From JALHVH01 sp963773685 (GTDB lineage: Bacteria > Acidobacteriota > Aminicenantia > Aminicenantales > Saccharicenantaceae), in assembly GCA_963773685.1 (NCBI GenBank), contig CAVZBY010000002.1:289464-353463 (forward strand): 64,000 bases of DNA. Reading direction: 5' to 3'. The stretch's first letter is position 1. Every line of letters starts with the position of its first letter. The notes under the pieces were generated by a model, which did no database searches, had not been told where the DNA came from, and worked only from the letters and a program-made list of their open reading frames with translations. Shown here piece after piece: positions 1-9,162 of this stretch. Both the position numbers and the translations under genes were made by a program.

Positions 1-292
1 TCAGCCGGATGGCTTCCCGGACGACCGTCCGGAACCCCTGCATCTCGGCCTTGAGCGCATAGGTTCCCGGCGGGAGCGCCGGGAATCGGAACTGGCCGTT
101 GGGATCGGTCAGGGCCGACCTCGTGCCCATAAGGTTCGGGGACGTCAGCGTCACGGAGACCCCGGGCAGGGGAGCGTTCTCCGCATCCGTGACCGTCCCT
201 TCGATGGCGCCGGTGTCCTTGGATTGGGAAAGGACGAACGGCGACAGGAAGAACAGCAGGGCCGCCGCCGCGGCAAACAATTTGAGTCTCAT
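1..292 (-). CDS. TonB-dependent receptor, N-terminal part (runs off the window)
   Basis: Only the first ~97 residues are present; the gene continues beyond base 1. It starts at the ATG at 292 behind GGAGGAAAC. The protein opens with a signal peptide (MRLKLFAAAAALLFFLSPF, ending near LSQ) followed directly by 'GAIEGTVTDAENAPLPGV', the classic start of a carboxypeptidase-regulatory-like (CarboxypepD_reg) beta-sandwich with 'TDPNGQFRFPALPPGTY'. In this family the domain precedes a plug and a 22-strand outer-membrane barrel. The receptors at 23015 and 29047 share the same N-terminal architecture, so this is a third paralogue. Its substrate cannot be told from what is visible. Unlike the other two it has a sigma-70-type promoter. 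Confidence 0.85.
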   Translation of the reverse strand, partial: MRLKLFAAAAALLFFLSPFVLSQSKDTGAIEGTVTDAENAPLPGVSVTLTSPNLMGTRSALTDPNGQFRFPALPPGTYALKAEMQGFRTVVREAIRL

Positions 293-362
293 GTTTCCTC
301 CTCTCGATCAGATCGGCAATATCTAAAACACGATAGGATCCGCTATTTCGCTGACTGCCCAA

Positions 363-391
363 AATATAGGAAATCGTTTCTGCCTTGTCAA
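363..391 (-). promoter_or_regulatory. sigma-70 promoter for the TonB receptor at 292
   Basis: On the minus strand TTGACA (391-386) and TATATT (368-363) are separated by exactly 17 bp. It lies about 70 bp upstream of the start codon in an AT-rich divergent spacer. A TATAAT at 396-401 on the plus strand may serve the divergent aminopeptidase, but no good -35 box is visible for it. Confidence 0.65.
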
Positions 392-506
392 CGGATATAA
401 TTCCAAAATTCTGAATATCGCGCCCGTGCGCCGAACGGGTTGATTGGCGGATGCCTCCGTGATATATATCGGCCATGTTCGTGCGGCGCGCGCCGGTGGA
501 GGGATC

Positions 507-1406
507 ATGAAAAGAACGATGGTCGTCCTCGCGGGACTCGTCTTGATGGCCGGGCTCACGGCGGCGCAATCCCCGAAACCCGGGCTCAGGGTCTTCGTTT
601 CGGCGGACATGGAGGGGATCTGGGGCGTCGTCCACGGCGATCAGACCTCGTCGGAATCCCCCGAATACGGGCCGGCCCGCCGCTGGATGACCGAGGACGT
701 CAACGCGGTCGTCGCCGGGCTCTTCGAGGCCGGGGCGACGGAGGTCGTGGTCAACGATTCCCACGGGAGCATGCGCAACATCATTCCCGACGAGCTCGAC
801 CCGCGGGCCAGCCTGATCAGCGGATCGCCGAAACCCCTGTCGATGATGCAGGGGATCGGAGAGTCCTTTCAGGCCTGTCTCTTCATCGGCTACCACGGCA
901 AGGCCGGCACCGAGGCCGCGATCCTCGACCATACGATCTCCGGCTCGGTCGTCTATGCCATCCGGATCAACGGCGTCGAGATGCCCGAGCTCGGGATGAA
1001 CGCGGCCATCGCGGGGTATTTCGGCGTCCCGGTCGTCATGGTCAGCGGTGATACCTCGTTCTGCGACCAGGCGAAGGCCATGCTGGGACAGGGGACCGTC
1101 GCGGTCGCCGTCAAAGAGGGCTTTGGACGATATGCGGCCCGCCTTTTCCCCAGGGAGTCGGCCCGCAAGGCGCTCCGGGACGGGGCCCGGGAGGCCCTGC
1201 TCCGGCGCGCGGCGGCGAAGGTGTTCCGCATCGAGCCCCCCTGCCGTTTCGAGGTCGCGTTCCACACCAGCGGCCAGGCCGAGATGTCGATGCTCCTGCC
1301 GGCCGTCTCCCGTCTGGATTCCCGGACCGCGGTCTTCTCGACGAACGATTATCTCGAGGGGTTCAAGCTGATGAGGGCCATGATCGCCCTCGGCTCGGGC
1401 CGGTAA
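507..1406 (+). CDS. M55 family D-aminopeptidase (DppA-like), secreted
   Basis: A 299-residue protein with a signal peptide (KRTMVVLAGLVLMAGLTAAQ). The mature part is a full-length M55 zinc peptidase. 'FVSADMEGIWG' supplies the Asp/Glu zinc ligands (SxDxEG motif), 'VVNDSHGSMRN' the first His region and 'FIGYHGKAGT' the second His. Characterised M55 enzymes form decamers that release N-terminal D-amino acids from D-Ala-containing peptides, so a role in recycling peptidoglycan-derived peptides is likely. The export signal places it outside the cytoplasm, unlike Bacillus DppA. The ATG at 507 is chosen over an upstream in-frame ATG at 444 because GGAGGG sits just before it and it begins the signal peptide. 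A small ORF follows after 5 nt, probably in the same transcript. Confidence 0.88.
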   Translation: MKRTMVVLAGLVLMAGLTAAQSPKPGLRVFVSADMEGIWGVVHGDQTSSESPEYGPARRWMTEDVNAVVAGLFEAGATEVVVNDSHGSMRNIIPDELDPRASLISGSPKPLSMMQGIGESFQACLFIGYHGKAGTEAAILDHTISGSVVYAIRINGVEMPELGMNAAIAGYFGVPVVMVSGDTSFCDQAKAMLGQGTVAVAVKEGFGRYAARLFPRESARKALRDGAREALLRRAAAKVFRIEPPCRFEVAFHTSGQAEMSMLLPAVSRLDSRTAVFSTNDYLEGFKLMRAMIALGSGR

Positions 1407-1411
1407 GCCCG

Positions 1412-1745
1412 GTGAAGAAGCTCGCGGCGCTGGCCCTCGTCGCCGCTGTCGGCATCCTCGTTTACACCCGATTATACCGATCCCCCGCGCTCGCCCGAAG
1501 AGACGGAGTACCGGCGCATCACGAAGGCCTTCGATGCGGCCCTCGGACGCTACGGCCAGGCGAACCGCATGACGGCCGCGGGAGGCCTGGACATGACGGC
1601 GGACATCGGGGATATCGCTGCGACGGTCGATGCCCTTCGGGTGGAATCGGTCGCTCTCGAAGCGCGGGTCGTGGACGATAAGCTCCTCGCGAAGGTCCGC
1701 GACCTGGGTGCGCGGATGGAGCGGTTCCTGGCCGACAAGCGATGA
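1412..1745 (+). CDS. small membrane-anchored hypothetical protein (one frameshift)
   Basis: A GTG start at 1412, six bases after the aminopeptidase stop, begins a hydrophobic segment (KKLAALALVAAVGILVYTRLY). The frame changes near the CCCCC run at 1481-1486. After it a charged helical stretch reads 'SPEETEYRRITKAFDAALG' and continues to 'MERFLADKR' and the TGA at 1743-1745. Together this gives ~110 residues: one N-terminal membrane helix and a helical, coiled-coil-like tail. I recognise no family. The tight spacing suggests co-expression with the aminopeptidase. The frameshift is probably a sequence error because codon use stays coherent on both sides. Confidence 0.55.
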
Positions 1746-1779
1746 GCGGCGGCCGAGGGCGCGCGGGGACGAAGGGGCC

Positions 1780-1808
1780 TTGACAGCGGGCCCGATCAAG
1801 GCTATGAA
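1780..1808 (+). promoter_or_regulatory. sigma-70 promoter for the PurF-like gene
   Basis: TTGACA at 1780-1785 and TATGAA at 1803-1808 with a 17-bp spacer. They lie 33 bp before the start codon at 1841, which has a strong GGAGGAGGA ribosome-binding site at 1829-1837. Confidence 0.6.
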
Positions 1809-1840
1809 TACGGCTTCATTCCTGAGCCGGAGGAGGATCC

Positions 1841-3245
1841 ATGGGCGGTTTCTTCGGGATCGCATCGCGACGGGACGCCATTACCGATCTCTATTACGGG
1901 ACGGACTACCATTCGCACCTGGGGACGAAGAGGGGCGGCCTGGCCGTCCTTCGGGACGACGGCTTGCGCCGGGTCATCCATAACATCGAGAACGCCCAGT
2001 TCCGCTCGAAGTTCGACGACGATATCGGGCGCATGCATGCCCATACGGGGATCGGCGTCATCAGCGATACCGACGACCAGCCGCTTCTCATCCGGTCGCA
2101 CCTCGGAGATTTCGCGATCGCGACGGTCGGGACCATCAAGAACGCTTCCGAGCTCGCCGGCGAGGCCTTCCGGAGCCGGCGCCTGCACTTCTCCGAGATG
2201 GGCGGCGGGGAGCTCAATCCGACCGAGCTCGTGGCCACGCTCATCAACCAGGGAGAGAGCTTCGAAGAGGGGATCCGCATCGCCCAGGATTCCATCGTCG
2301 GCTCGTGCTCGATCCTTCTCCTTACGAAAGAAGGCATCTACGCGGCGAGGGACAGGCGGGGAAGGACCCCGGTCATCATCGGCCGGAACCACGAGAGCGT
2401 CGTCGTGACGATGGAGACCTGCGCCCTTCCCAACCTGGGTTTCGACGCCTGGAAGGACCTGGGGCCGGGAGAGATCGTCTTCGTGACGGCCGAGGGCGTC
2501 GAACGCCGCGGCGAACCCGGAGACGTTCTCCAGATCTGCGCCTTCCTTTGGGTCTATTACGGGTATCCGGCATCGAGCTACGAAGGCATCAACGTCGAAT
2601 GCACGCGGAACCGATGCGGCGCCGCCCTGGCGCGGCGCCACCCGGCAGACGATCGATTTCGTGGCCGGCATCCCGGATTCCGGGGTGGGACACGGGCTCG
2701 GCTTCGCGGCGGAGTCCGGGGTCCCGTTCCGGCGCCCCTTCGTCAAGTACACGCCGACCTGGGCCCGAAGCTTCATGCCCCAGAACCAGGACGTCCGGGA
2801 CCTCGTCGCCCGGATGAAGCTCATCCCCATCCGGGAGATCATCGAGGGAAGGCGGTTCCTCTTCTGCGAGGATTCCATCGTCCGCGGGACCCAGCTCAAG
2901 GATACCGTCCAGCGGCTTTACGACGTCGGGGCGCTCGAGGTCCATATGCGCCCGGCCTGCCCGCCTCTCGTCTTCGGCTGCAAGTTCCTGAACTTCTCCG
3001 TATCCCGGTCGGTCATGGACCTTGCCGCGCGCCGCGCCATCCGCGAGCTCGAGGGCCCGGATTTCGAGGAGTTCGCCAGGTACGCCCGGTACGACTCTCC
3101 GGAATACGCCGCCATGGAAGAAAGCATCCGGAAGCGGCTCAACCTGACCTCGCTCAAGTACCAGCGCCTCGACGACCTCGTCGAGGCCATCGGATTGCCC
3201 AAGGAAAAGCTCTGCACGTATTGTTGGGACGGGGTCGAACGCTGA
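1841..3245 (+). CDS. purF: PurF-like amidophosphoribosyltransferase with Gly in place of the catalytic Cys (one frameshift)
   Basis: About 467 residues. The N-terminal half is a class II glutamine amidotransferase fold ('DYHSHLGTKRGGLAV', 'HNIENAQFRSKF', 'IRSHLGDFAI'). The C-terminal half is a PRTase with the PRPP loop 'FLFCEDSIVRGTQ' and 'PTWARSFMPQNQ'. PurF catalyses the first step of purine synthesis, PRPP plus glutamine to phosphoribosylamine. In true PurF the N-terminal Cys exposed after Met removal is the glutaminase nucleophile. Here the protein begins MGGFFGIAS, so that Cys is Gly. From family knowledge a set of PurF paralogues starts this way; they may use free ammonia or do another job. 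The frame changes between 2620 and 2645 ('ALARRH' to 'TIDFVAGIPDSG'), probably a sequence error. No other purine genes are near. Confidence 0.85.
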
Positions 3246-3270
3246 GGCGCAAATATATCTTCGTGACGTC

Positions 3271-3299
3271 TTGACAACCGTCCTCCCCGAACCTAGATT
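3271..3299 (+). promoter_or_regulatory. strong sigma-70 promoter upstream of a hairpin-rich non-coding stretch
   Basis: TTGACA (3271-3276), 17-bp spacer, TAGATT (3294-3299). Transcription would begin near 3306, about 290 bp before the next start codon, so it serves either a stand-alone RNA or a long structured leader. Confidence 0.6.
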
Positions 3300-3305
3300 G
3301 ATATT

Positions 3306-3515
3306 GTTCCCGGACGCGGGTCCGGAAGGCGGTTCGAACGGAAATCCGGGACGGCCGGATCGACCCTTGGGAAGGCCTTCCCAAGAGAGCTTCGAGGGCG
3401 CCCGCAAACGCGGGCGGAAGGTCTGTAGGGGCCAGGATGAGGCGGGCCCGACAGACATAGAGAAGGAAGGCCTGGGACGGAGAAGGGGAGAGAAGGTCGT
3501 CCCGGTCTTTTTATA
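3306..3515 (+). ncRNA. candidate structured small RNA or 5' leader, unknown family
   Basis: A non-coding stretch between a -35/-10 promoter and a terminator-like end. Visible perfect hairpins: CCGGAC/GTCCGG (3310-3325), an 8-bp stem CTTGGGAA/TTCCCAAG with loop GGCC (3366-3385), a 7-bp stem CGCCCGC/GCGGGCG with loop AAAC (3399-3416), and GTCTGT/ACAGAC enclosing GGGCC/GGCCC (3421-3456). An outer stem CCGGGACG/CGTCCCGG (3346-3353 with 3498-3505) would close a multibranched fold. The alternative GGGACG/CGTCCC (3474-3503) followed by TCTTTTTAT would be an intrinsic terminator. The outer stem and the terminator compete for the same 3' strand, as in a riboswitch. I compared it by eye with RNase P, tmRNA, 6S, SRP RNA and common riboswitches and found no match. 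Confidence 0.45.
3474..3514 (+). terminator. intrinsic terminator-like hairpin before the Tricorn gene
   Basis: GGGACG (3474-3479) pairs with CGTCCC (3498-3503) and is followed by GGTCTTTTTAT. The loop is long (18 nt) and purine-rich. It ends the candidate RNA about 85 bp before the next gene. Confidence 0.4.
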
Positions 3516-3596
3516 TCCTCTCTTTGACGAAACCCCCGACATGAAAAATACGTACCTATCCATATAGGACGGAAACTCTTGACCCGGAGGCCACCC

Positions 3597-6500
3597 ATGA
3601 CGATTCGGACCAGACTCGCGGCCGCGCTCGGGATCGCGGTACTCCTGGCGTTGCCGGCATTCGCCGCAAGCGAACGGCCGATGCTCTTCCAAGAACCTTC
3701 GATAAGCGACGCGGCGGTCGTATTCGCGTTCGCCGGGGACCTCTGGACGGCCCCCCGTAACGGCGGGACCGCCCGCCGCCTGACGGCCGGCGCCGGGGTC
3801 GAGAGCCGCCCGGTCTTTTCGCCCGACGGGAGCCTCGTGGCCTTTACCGGCGAGTATGACGGGAATACCGACGTCTACGTCATTCCCGCTTCGGGCGGCG
3901 TGCCGCTCCGGCTCACGCACCACCCGGACGCCGATACGGTGATCGGTTGGACGCCGGACGGCAAGCGGGTCCTCTTCATCTCGTCGCGCCTCAACTTTTC
4001 GCCGTTGCCCCAGCTGTTCACGGTTCCCGCCGAGGGCGGATTCCCCATGCCCCTTCCGCTGCCCTCGGGAACATGGGCTTCTTACTCGCCCGACGGCAGG
4101 CGCCTGGCTTATGTGCCCAAGGCCCAGTGGCAGAGGTCCTGGAAGCGCTACCAGGGCGGGCAGACCTATCCCATCTGGATCATCGACCTCGCCGGCCTCA
4201 AGGTCGAGAAGGTCCCGAGGGAGAATTCCAACGACTTCAATCCCATGTGGATAGAGGATAAAGTCTATTTTCTGTCCGACCGCAAGGGCGCCGTCTCGCT
4301 CTTCGCCTATGATCTGGCCACGAAGTCGGTGGCCGAGGTCCTTCCCAACGACGGGTTCGATTTCAAGTCCGCCTCGGCCGGACCCGGCGGCATCGTCATC
4401 GAACAGCTCGGATCCCTTCTCCTCTTCGATCCGGCGACGGCCAAGTCCCGGAAGCTGGATGTCCGGGTCGACGGGGACCTGGCGGAGGTCCGGCCGCGTT
4501 TCGTCAAGGTCGGGAGCCGCATCGCCGCCGCCAACATCTCGCCGAACGGGGCCCGGGCCGTCTTTGAAGCCCGCGGGGAGATCCTGACCGTCCCGGCCGA
4601 GAAGGGCGACATCCGGAACCTGACCCGGACGGCCGGGGTCATGGAGCGCGATCCGTCCTGGTCGCCCGACGGGCGCTCCATTGCCTATTTCTCGGAAGCC
4701 TCCGGCGAATATGCCCTCCATATCATCGACCAGGCGGGAAAGGGCCCGGTGAAGAAGATCGGACTCGGCGAGCCGCCCTCCTTCTATTACAGGCCCGTGT
4801 GGTCGCCCGACGGAAAGAAGATCGCCTATAACGACAAGAGGCTCGCCCTCTGGTACGTGGACGTCGAAAAGGGCGTCCCGGCGAGGGTCGACACGACCTT
4901 TTATTATAATCCGGTGTTCGGGTTCCACGCCGGCTGGTCCCCGGACAGCCGGTGGCTCGTCTATACGAAACAGCTGAAGAACCACTTCAACGCCGTATGC
5001 GTCTATTCCCTCGAAACGGGGAAGACCTCTCAGCTCACCGACGGCATGAGCGATGCCCGGTTCCCGGTCTTCGACAAGGGCGGCAAGCACCTCTTCTTCA
5101 CCGCCAGCACCGATGTCGGCCTGCTGCCCGGCTGGCTCAACATGTCCAGCATGGATCGGCCCGTGACCCGGAGCGTCTATGTCGCCGTGCTCCGCAAGGA
5201 CCTGCCTTCGCCCCTCGCGGCCGAGAGCGACGAGGAAAAGCCCAAGGAAGAGGACAAGGCCGATAAGGCCAAGCCCGCTGATAAGGGAGAAAGAGACAAA
5301 AAGGATGCCGGCAAGCCCGAGGACAAGGCCAAGGAGCCCGAGAAGGTCGTCATCGACCTCGAGGGCATCGGCCAGAGGATCCTGGCCCTGCCCGTCGAGG
5401 CCAAGGACTACGTCGAACTGGCCGCGGGCAAGGAGGGGATCCTCTTCATCCATGAAGGGCCTCCCGTCACGAGCGGCTTCGGCGCCCCGGGCCAGACGTT
5501 GCATAAGTTCGACCTGGCGACCCGGAAGCTCGACAAGTTCCTGGACGGCGTCAACGGCTTCGTCGTTTCGGCGACCGGAGAAAAGATCCTCCTGAACCAG
5601 GGCGAGTCATGGTCCATCGCCGCCGCGGCCGGGCCCGTGGAGCCGGGCAAGGGCGTGCTCAAGACCTCCGAGATGGAGGTCTATGCCGAGCCGCTCGTCG
5701 AATGGAGGCAGATGTTCCACGAGGCCCTGCGCCTCGAGACGGGACTTCTTCTACGATCCCGACCTCCATGGCCTGAACCTCGAGGCGACGAAGGCGCGCT
5801 ACGCCCCGTTCCTCGAAGGGCTTGGGAGCCGTGGCGACCTGAACTATCTCTTCGAGGATATGCTCGGAGAGCTCACCTGCGGCCACGTCTTCGTGAGCGG
5901 GGGCGACCAGCCCGAAGTCAAGCCGATCCCCACCGGCCTGCTCGGCGCCGATTACGAGATCTCGGACGGCCGCTACCGGTTCGCCAGGGTCTATGACGGG
6001 GAGAACTGGAATCCGCGCCTCAAGGCGCCGCTGACCCAGCCGGGCGTCAACGTCAAGGCCGGAGAGTACCTCCTGGCCGTCAACGGGCGGGACGTCCCCG
6101 CCTCCGACGAGATATACAAGCTCTTCGTCGGGACGTCCGGGAAGCAGACGACGATCAAGGTCGGGCCGAGCCCCGACGGCAAAGCCGCCCGCGAAGTCAC
6201 GGTCGTTCCCGTGGCCAACGAGTACGGCCTCCGCAACCGGGCCTGGGTCGAGGACAACCGGAGGAAGGTCGACGCCCTGAGCGGCGGAAAACTGGGCTAT
6301 GTCTGGATCCCGGATACGGGCGACGGCGGCTTTACCTACTTCAACCGTTACTATTTCGCCCAGGTCGGCAAGGAGGGCGTGGTCGTCGACGAGCGGTTCA
6401 ACAGCGGCGGCCTCATCGCCGATTACATCATCGATTACATGCGCCGCCCGCTGGCCGGCTATTTCGCCGTCCCGCGACGGGGCCGATTACATCACGCCCG

Positions 6501-6898
6501 TAGGCTCGATCTACGGGCCCAAGGCGATGATCATCAATGAGTATGCCGGCTCGGGCGGGGACATGATGCCCTGGCTGTTCCGGGCGGCCGGGATCGGGCC
6601 CCTCGTCGGGACCCGGACCTGGGGCGGGCTGGTCGGCATGGCCGGGGCCGCTCCCCTCATGGACGGCGGATTCACCGGCGCCCCCCAGAGCGGGTTCTGG
6701 AATCCGAACGGGACCTGGGACGTCGAGAATTGGGGCGTCGCGCCCGACGTCGAAGTGGAGATGGACCCGGCATCCGTCAAGGCGGGTCACGATCCCCAGC
6801 TCGAGGCGGCCGTAAAGGTCGTCCTCGGCCTCCTGGAAAAGAACCCGCCGGCGAAGCACACGAAACCGGCCTATCCGGTCTATAAAAGGAATTGGTGA
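3597..6898 (+). CDS. Tricorn-like S41 protease with N-terminal beta-propellers (two frameshifts)
   Basis: About 1100 residues, exported (signal peptide 'LAAALGIAVLLALPAFAAS'). Residues ~30-540 are WD40/TolB-like propeller blades ('PVFSPDGSLVAFTGEYDG', 'PSWSPDGRSIAYFSE'). A Lys/Glu/Asp-rich linker follows at ~545-595, then a PDZ domain ('GEYLLAVNGRDVPASDEIY') and an S41 protease core. 'GELTCGHVF' carries the catalytic-His region and 'NEYAGSGGDMMPWLF' the nucleophile Ser. Tricorn proteases degrade peptides made by other proteases; a periplasmic role is likely here. Frame breaks lie near 5735 (an extra base before 'RDFFYDPD') and 6475 (before 'DGADYITPVG'). The ATG at 3597 follows GGAGG by 6 nt. 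The stop overlaps the next gene's GTG start (GTGA), implying translational coupling. Confidence 0.85.
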
Positions 6899-7509
6899 GA
6901 GTTCCGGCGATCCTTCTTGCCGGCCCGACAGGCTCGGGGAAAACGCCGCTCGGGGATCTCCTGGAGCGGGAGGGCTTGGGCGGACGGAGATGCCGCCACT
7001 TCGATTTCGGCGCCCGACTGAGGGACGCGGCCTCCTCCAAAGCCCCGCCGGGATTCACCCCGCATGACATCGAGGTCATCAGGCGCTCCCTGACCACCGG
7101 GGCGCTTTTCGAGGATGCCGAATTCCCCGTCGCCGTGAAGATGTTCCGCCTCTTCGCGGCCTCGGATGAGGCGCGGAGCGGGGACCTCATCGTCTTGAAC
7201 GGATTCCCCCGGCATCTCGGGCAGGCGCGGGCCCTCGAAGGAGACGTCGCGGTCGAGGCGGTCGTCCTTCTCGAAGCTCCGGCCGAGGTCGTCGCGGACA
7301 GGATCCGCCGGGATACGGAAGGGGATAGGGGAGGCCGGGCCGACGATTCCCCGGCCGAGATCCTGAGGAAGCTCGAGACGTTCCGCGAAAGGACCCTTCC
7401 TCTCCTCGACTTTTATGCTTCGCGGGGGGCTAAGATCGCGCGGGTCCCTGTCACGGCTTCCTCGACGGCGGTAGACCACCTGGCCGCTCTTCTCGAGCAA
7501 TTGTTCTAG
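6895..7509 (+). CDS. adenylate-kinase-like nucleoside monophosphate kinase
   Basis: 204 residues starting at a GTG that overlaps the protease stop codon. A P-loop 'LLAGPTGSGKTPLG' lies at residues ~8-20, 'LNGFPRHLGQARAL' resembles the NMP-kinase 'DGFPR' signature, and 'DRIRRDTEGDRGGRADD' resembles the short LID region with paired Arg and Asp. Adenylate kinases move phosphate between ATP and AMP. The divergence of the motifs (NGFPR rather than DGFPR, short LID) means the substrate may differ, so I give no symbol. It is odd to find a cytoplasmic kinase coupled to an exported protease; the overlap probably reflects gene packing. Confidence 0.7.
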   Translation: MRVPAILLAGPTGSGKTPLGDLLEREGLGGRRCRHFDFGARLRDAASSKAPPGFTPHDIEVIRRSLTTGALFEDAEFPVAVKMFRLFAASDEARSGDLIVLNGFPRHLGQARALEGDVAVEAVVLLEAPAEVVADRIRRDTEGDRGGRADDSPAEILRKLETFRERTLPLLDFYASRGAKIARVPVTASSTAVDHLAALLEQLF

Positions 7510-7565
7510 CCGCCCGCGATAAATCCCGCCCTGCATAGGGCCGAGGGCCGCGATTTCTTTCCTTC

Positions 7566-7692
7566 CCTGTAAAAGGGGATCGATGGATTCGATCCTCCTG
7601 GGGCTGGGGGAGCTAATCCTCCCCTTTATAAAAGGGGGGTTGGGGGGAGAAATTCCCCCCTTTGTAAAAGGGGGGCTGGGGGGATTTTATAA
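7566..7692. repeat. tandem copies of a CCCCCTTT-n-AAAGGGGG inverted repeat
   Basis: Two near-identical units read CCCCTTTATAAAAGGGGGGTTGGGGGG (from ~7620) and CCCCCTTTGTAAAAGGGGGGCTGGGGGG (from ~7656), with a weaker third unit (CCCTGTAAAAGGGGAT) near 7566. Each can fold as a short hairpin. Similar poly-C/poly-G intergenic hairpins are dispersed in many environmental bacteria. The block sits between two convergent genes and may help terminate transcription. Confidence 0.6.
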
Positions 7693-7696
7693 TGCC

Positions 7697-9034
7697 CTAG
7701 GAAAGCTTCCGGGCCTCCATATAGAACCTCTTCTCCCAGGCCTCGCCCATGGAGAAGGTCTTGCGCGGCAGGGCCCCGTCCAGAATGACCGTGCGGAAGA
7801 GCTGGTTCTTGTCCATGGCCGGCAGGTAGAAGCCCCGGTTCCCGGCCAGGCTTCCGATCTTGACGACGGCGTCGGTCCCATGGACGTAGTCGATGCCCGC
7901 CGCTCCCCGGTTCTTCAGGAAGGCGTCGAGGAAGCTCTGAAGAGTTCCGACGGCCAGGTTGGAATCCGGGCCTTCGATCTCGATGACGCCGAACTCGCCG
8001 GCGCGGATGACGCCGATCCGGTGCTTTCCCGACGGCGCGCCGTCGACGGCGGCCTTCATGGCCCGAAAATCGCCCGCCGGCTCGAAGGAATAGCGTCCGC
8101 GGTAGAAGTCCTTCATCTCCTCGAGAGGGTAGCGCCCCGGGGCCGTGTCGAAGATGACCCGGTGGATCGGTTCGAAGCTCAGGGCGTCATCATGGAGGTT
8201 GACCAGCTCGACGAGGGCGTGCCTCAACGGCGAGGACATGATCGCGGCCGGATCGGGGGCGGACTCCTTGGCCTTTTCCCATATGGCCTTGGCCGTCGCC
8301 AGGGAATGGTTGCCGTCGCCCATCGCATAAAGAAGGACGGGCGTCCCCGGAGGCAGGCCGAACCGGCCCGCAAAATGCGCCGGGTCGGCCAGGCCTTCCA
8401 GGGCCCGGACGACGCCGTGCTCCAGGGCGGGTTCGCTCACCCGGCGGCCGGCCAGGCGCCCGGAGTCCATCATCAGCTCGAAGTCATAGAGAAGCTCGAG
8501 GCGGTCCCGATTCCTCCGCAGGGGGCCGATCACCGTGTCCTCCGGGTCGTCGATGAGGACCATGATGTGAGGGAGCTCGAGGGGCGCGCCCTCGCGGATC
8601 CGGACCCTGGGCGGAATGCGCTCGAGGATCGTGCCTTCGGTCGCCCGGATCATGCTCGTCGAGCCCTTCCGGAAATCGTAGTGTTCGAGGTCGAGGCAGA
8701 CGACCAGCCCCTTGCGCGTGTGCCCTCCCGTCTGGCGTTCGACGTAAACGAGGCCTTCGAGCTCGCGGAACAGGCCGGAATCCAGGTACGCCTTCATGGA
8801 GCGGCGGATCCCGGCGATCCGCGCTTCGGGGTCCTTCTCGTTGAGATAGACCTCGGGATAGATGAGGTTCAACGTGGATGGGGCGGAGCCGGCCACCTCG
8901 GCGACCCTCTGCCAGTATTCGGGCTCCGACGTGTATTGATCGCAGGCGATGACGGCCCATTTCCTGAGGTCCGTGCCCGGCTTCGGGAGACTGATCTCCG
9001 GGATGCCCAGGCCGATCGATTTGTGCGTCTTCAT
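7697..9034 (-). CDS. DUF1015 family protein
   Basis: A complete 445-residue protein with all the DUF1015 hallmarks: N-terminal 'KWAVIACDQYTSEPEYW', central 'AMGDGNHSLATAKAIWEK' (the GDGNHS motif, usually GDGHHR/NHS-like), and 'HGTDAVVKI' plus 'KNQLFRTVILDGALPRKTFSMGEA' near the C terminus. The family is widespread and often called SerB-associated, but its biochemical activity is not established to my knowledge. It has no signal peptide, so it is cytoplasmic. Start at the ATG at 9034 with AAGGAAAGGAA upstream. It is transcribed away from the serine-hydrolase gene with its own promoter. Confidence 0.9.
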   Translation of the reverse strand: MKTHKSIGLGIPEISLPKPGTDLRKWAVIACDQYTSEPEYWQRVAEVAGSAPSTLNLIYPEVYLNEKDPEARIAGIRRSMKAYLDSGLFRELEGLVYVERQTGGHTRKGLVVCLDLEHYDFRKGSTSMIRATEGTILERIPPRVRIREGAPLELPHIMVLIDDPEDTVIGPLRRNRDRLELLYDFELMMDSGRLAGRRVSEPALEHGVVRALEGLADPAHFAGRFGLPPGTPVLLYAMGDGNHSLATAKAIWEKAKESAPDPAAIMSSPLRHALVELVNLHDDALSFEPIHRVIFDTAPGRYPLEEMKDFYRGRYSFEPAGDFRAMKAAVDGAPSGKHRIGVIRAGEFGVIEIEGPDSNLAVGTLQSFLDAFLKNRGAAGIDYVHGTDAVVKIGSLAGNRGFYLPAMDKNQLFRTVILDGALPRKTFSMGEAWEKRFYMEARKLS

Positions 9035-9077
9035 GATGCGTTCCTTTCCTTAATATCGTGTATGAACGCCGTTGGAT

Positions 9078-9106
9078 TTTATACATCAAAGGGCCGCCTT
9101 TTTCAA
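9078..9106 (-). promoter_or_regulatory. sigma-70 promoter for the DUF1015 gene
   Basis: On the minus strand TTGAAA (9106-9101), 17 bp, TATAAA (9083-9078). It lies back to back with the plus-strand promoter at 9111-9139. Confidence 0.65.
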
Positions 9107-9110
9107 CGTC

Positions 9111-9139
9111 TTGTCCGGCCGGACGGCGTATGGTATAAG
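9111..9139 (+). promoter_or_regulatory. sigma-70 promoter for the serine-hydrolase-like gene
   Basis: TTGTCC (9111-9116), 17-bp spacer, TATAAG (9134-9139), 23 bp before the ATG at 9163. Only 4 bp separate its -35 box from that of the divergent promoter. Confidence 0.6.
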
Positions 9140-9162
9140 CAGGGCGTCGAGGCGTCATCCCC

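Noticed and set aside
3329..3341. tRNA-like GGTTCGAAC sequence
   Set aside because: Resembles a T-loop but no acceptor, D or anticodon stems can be built around it.
2589..5504. Very long minus-strand open frame (971 codons) opposite purF and the Tricorn gene
   Set aside because: It is the antisense shadow of two well-supported genes in high-GC DNA; the translation is low-complexity (Gly/Asp/Arg/Leu) with no motif.
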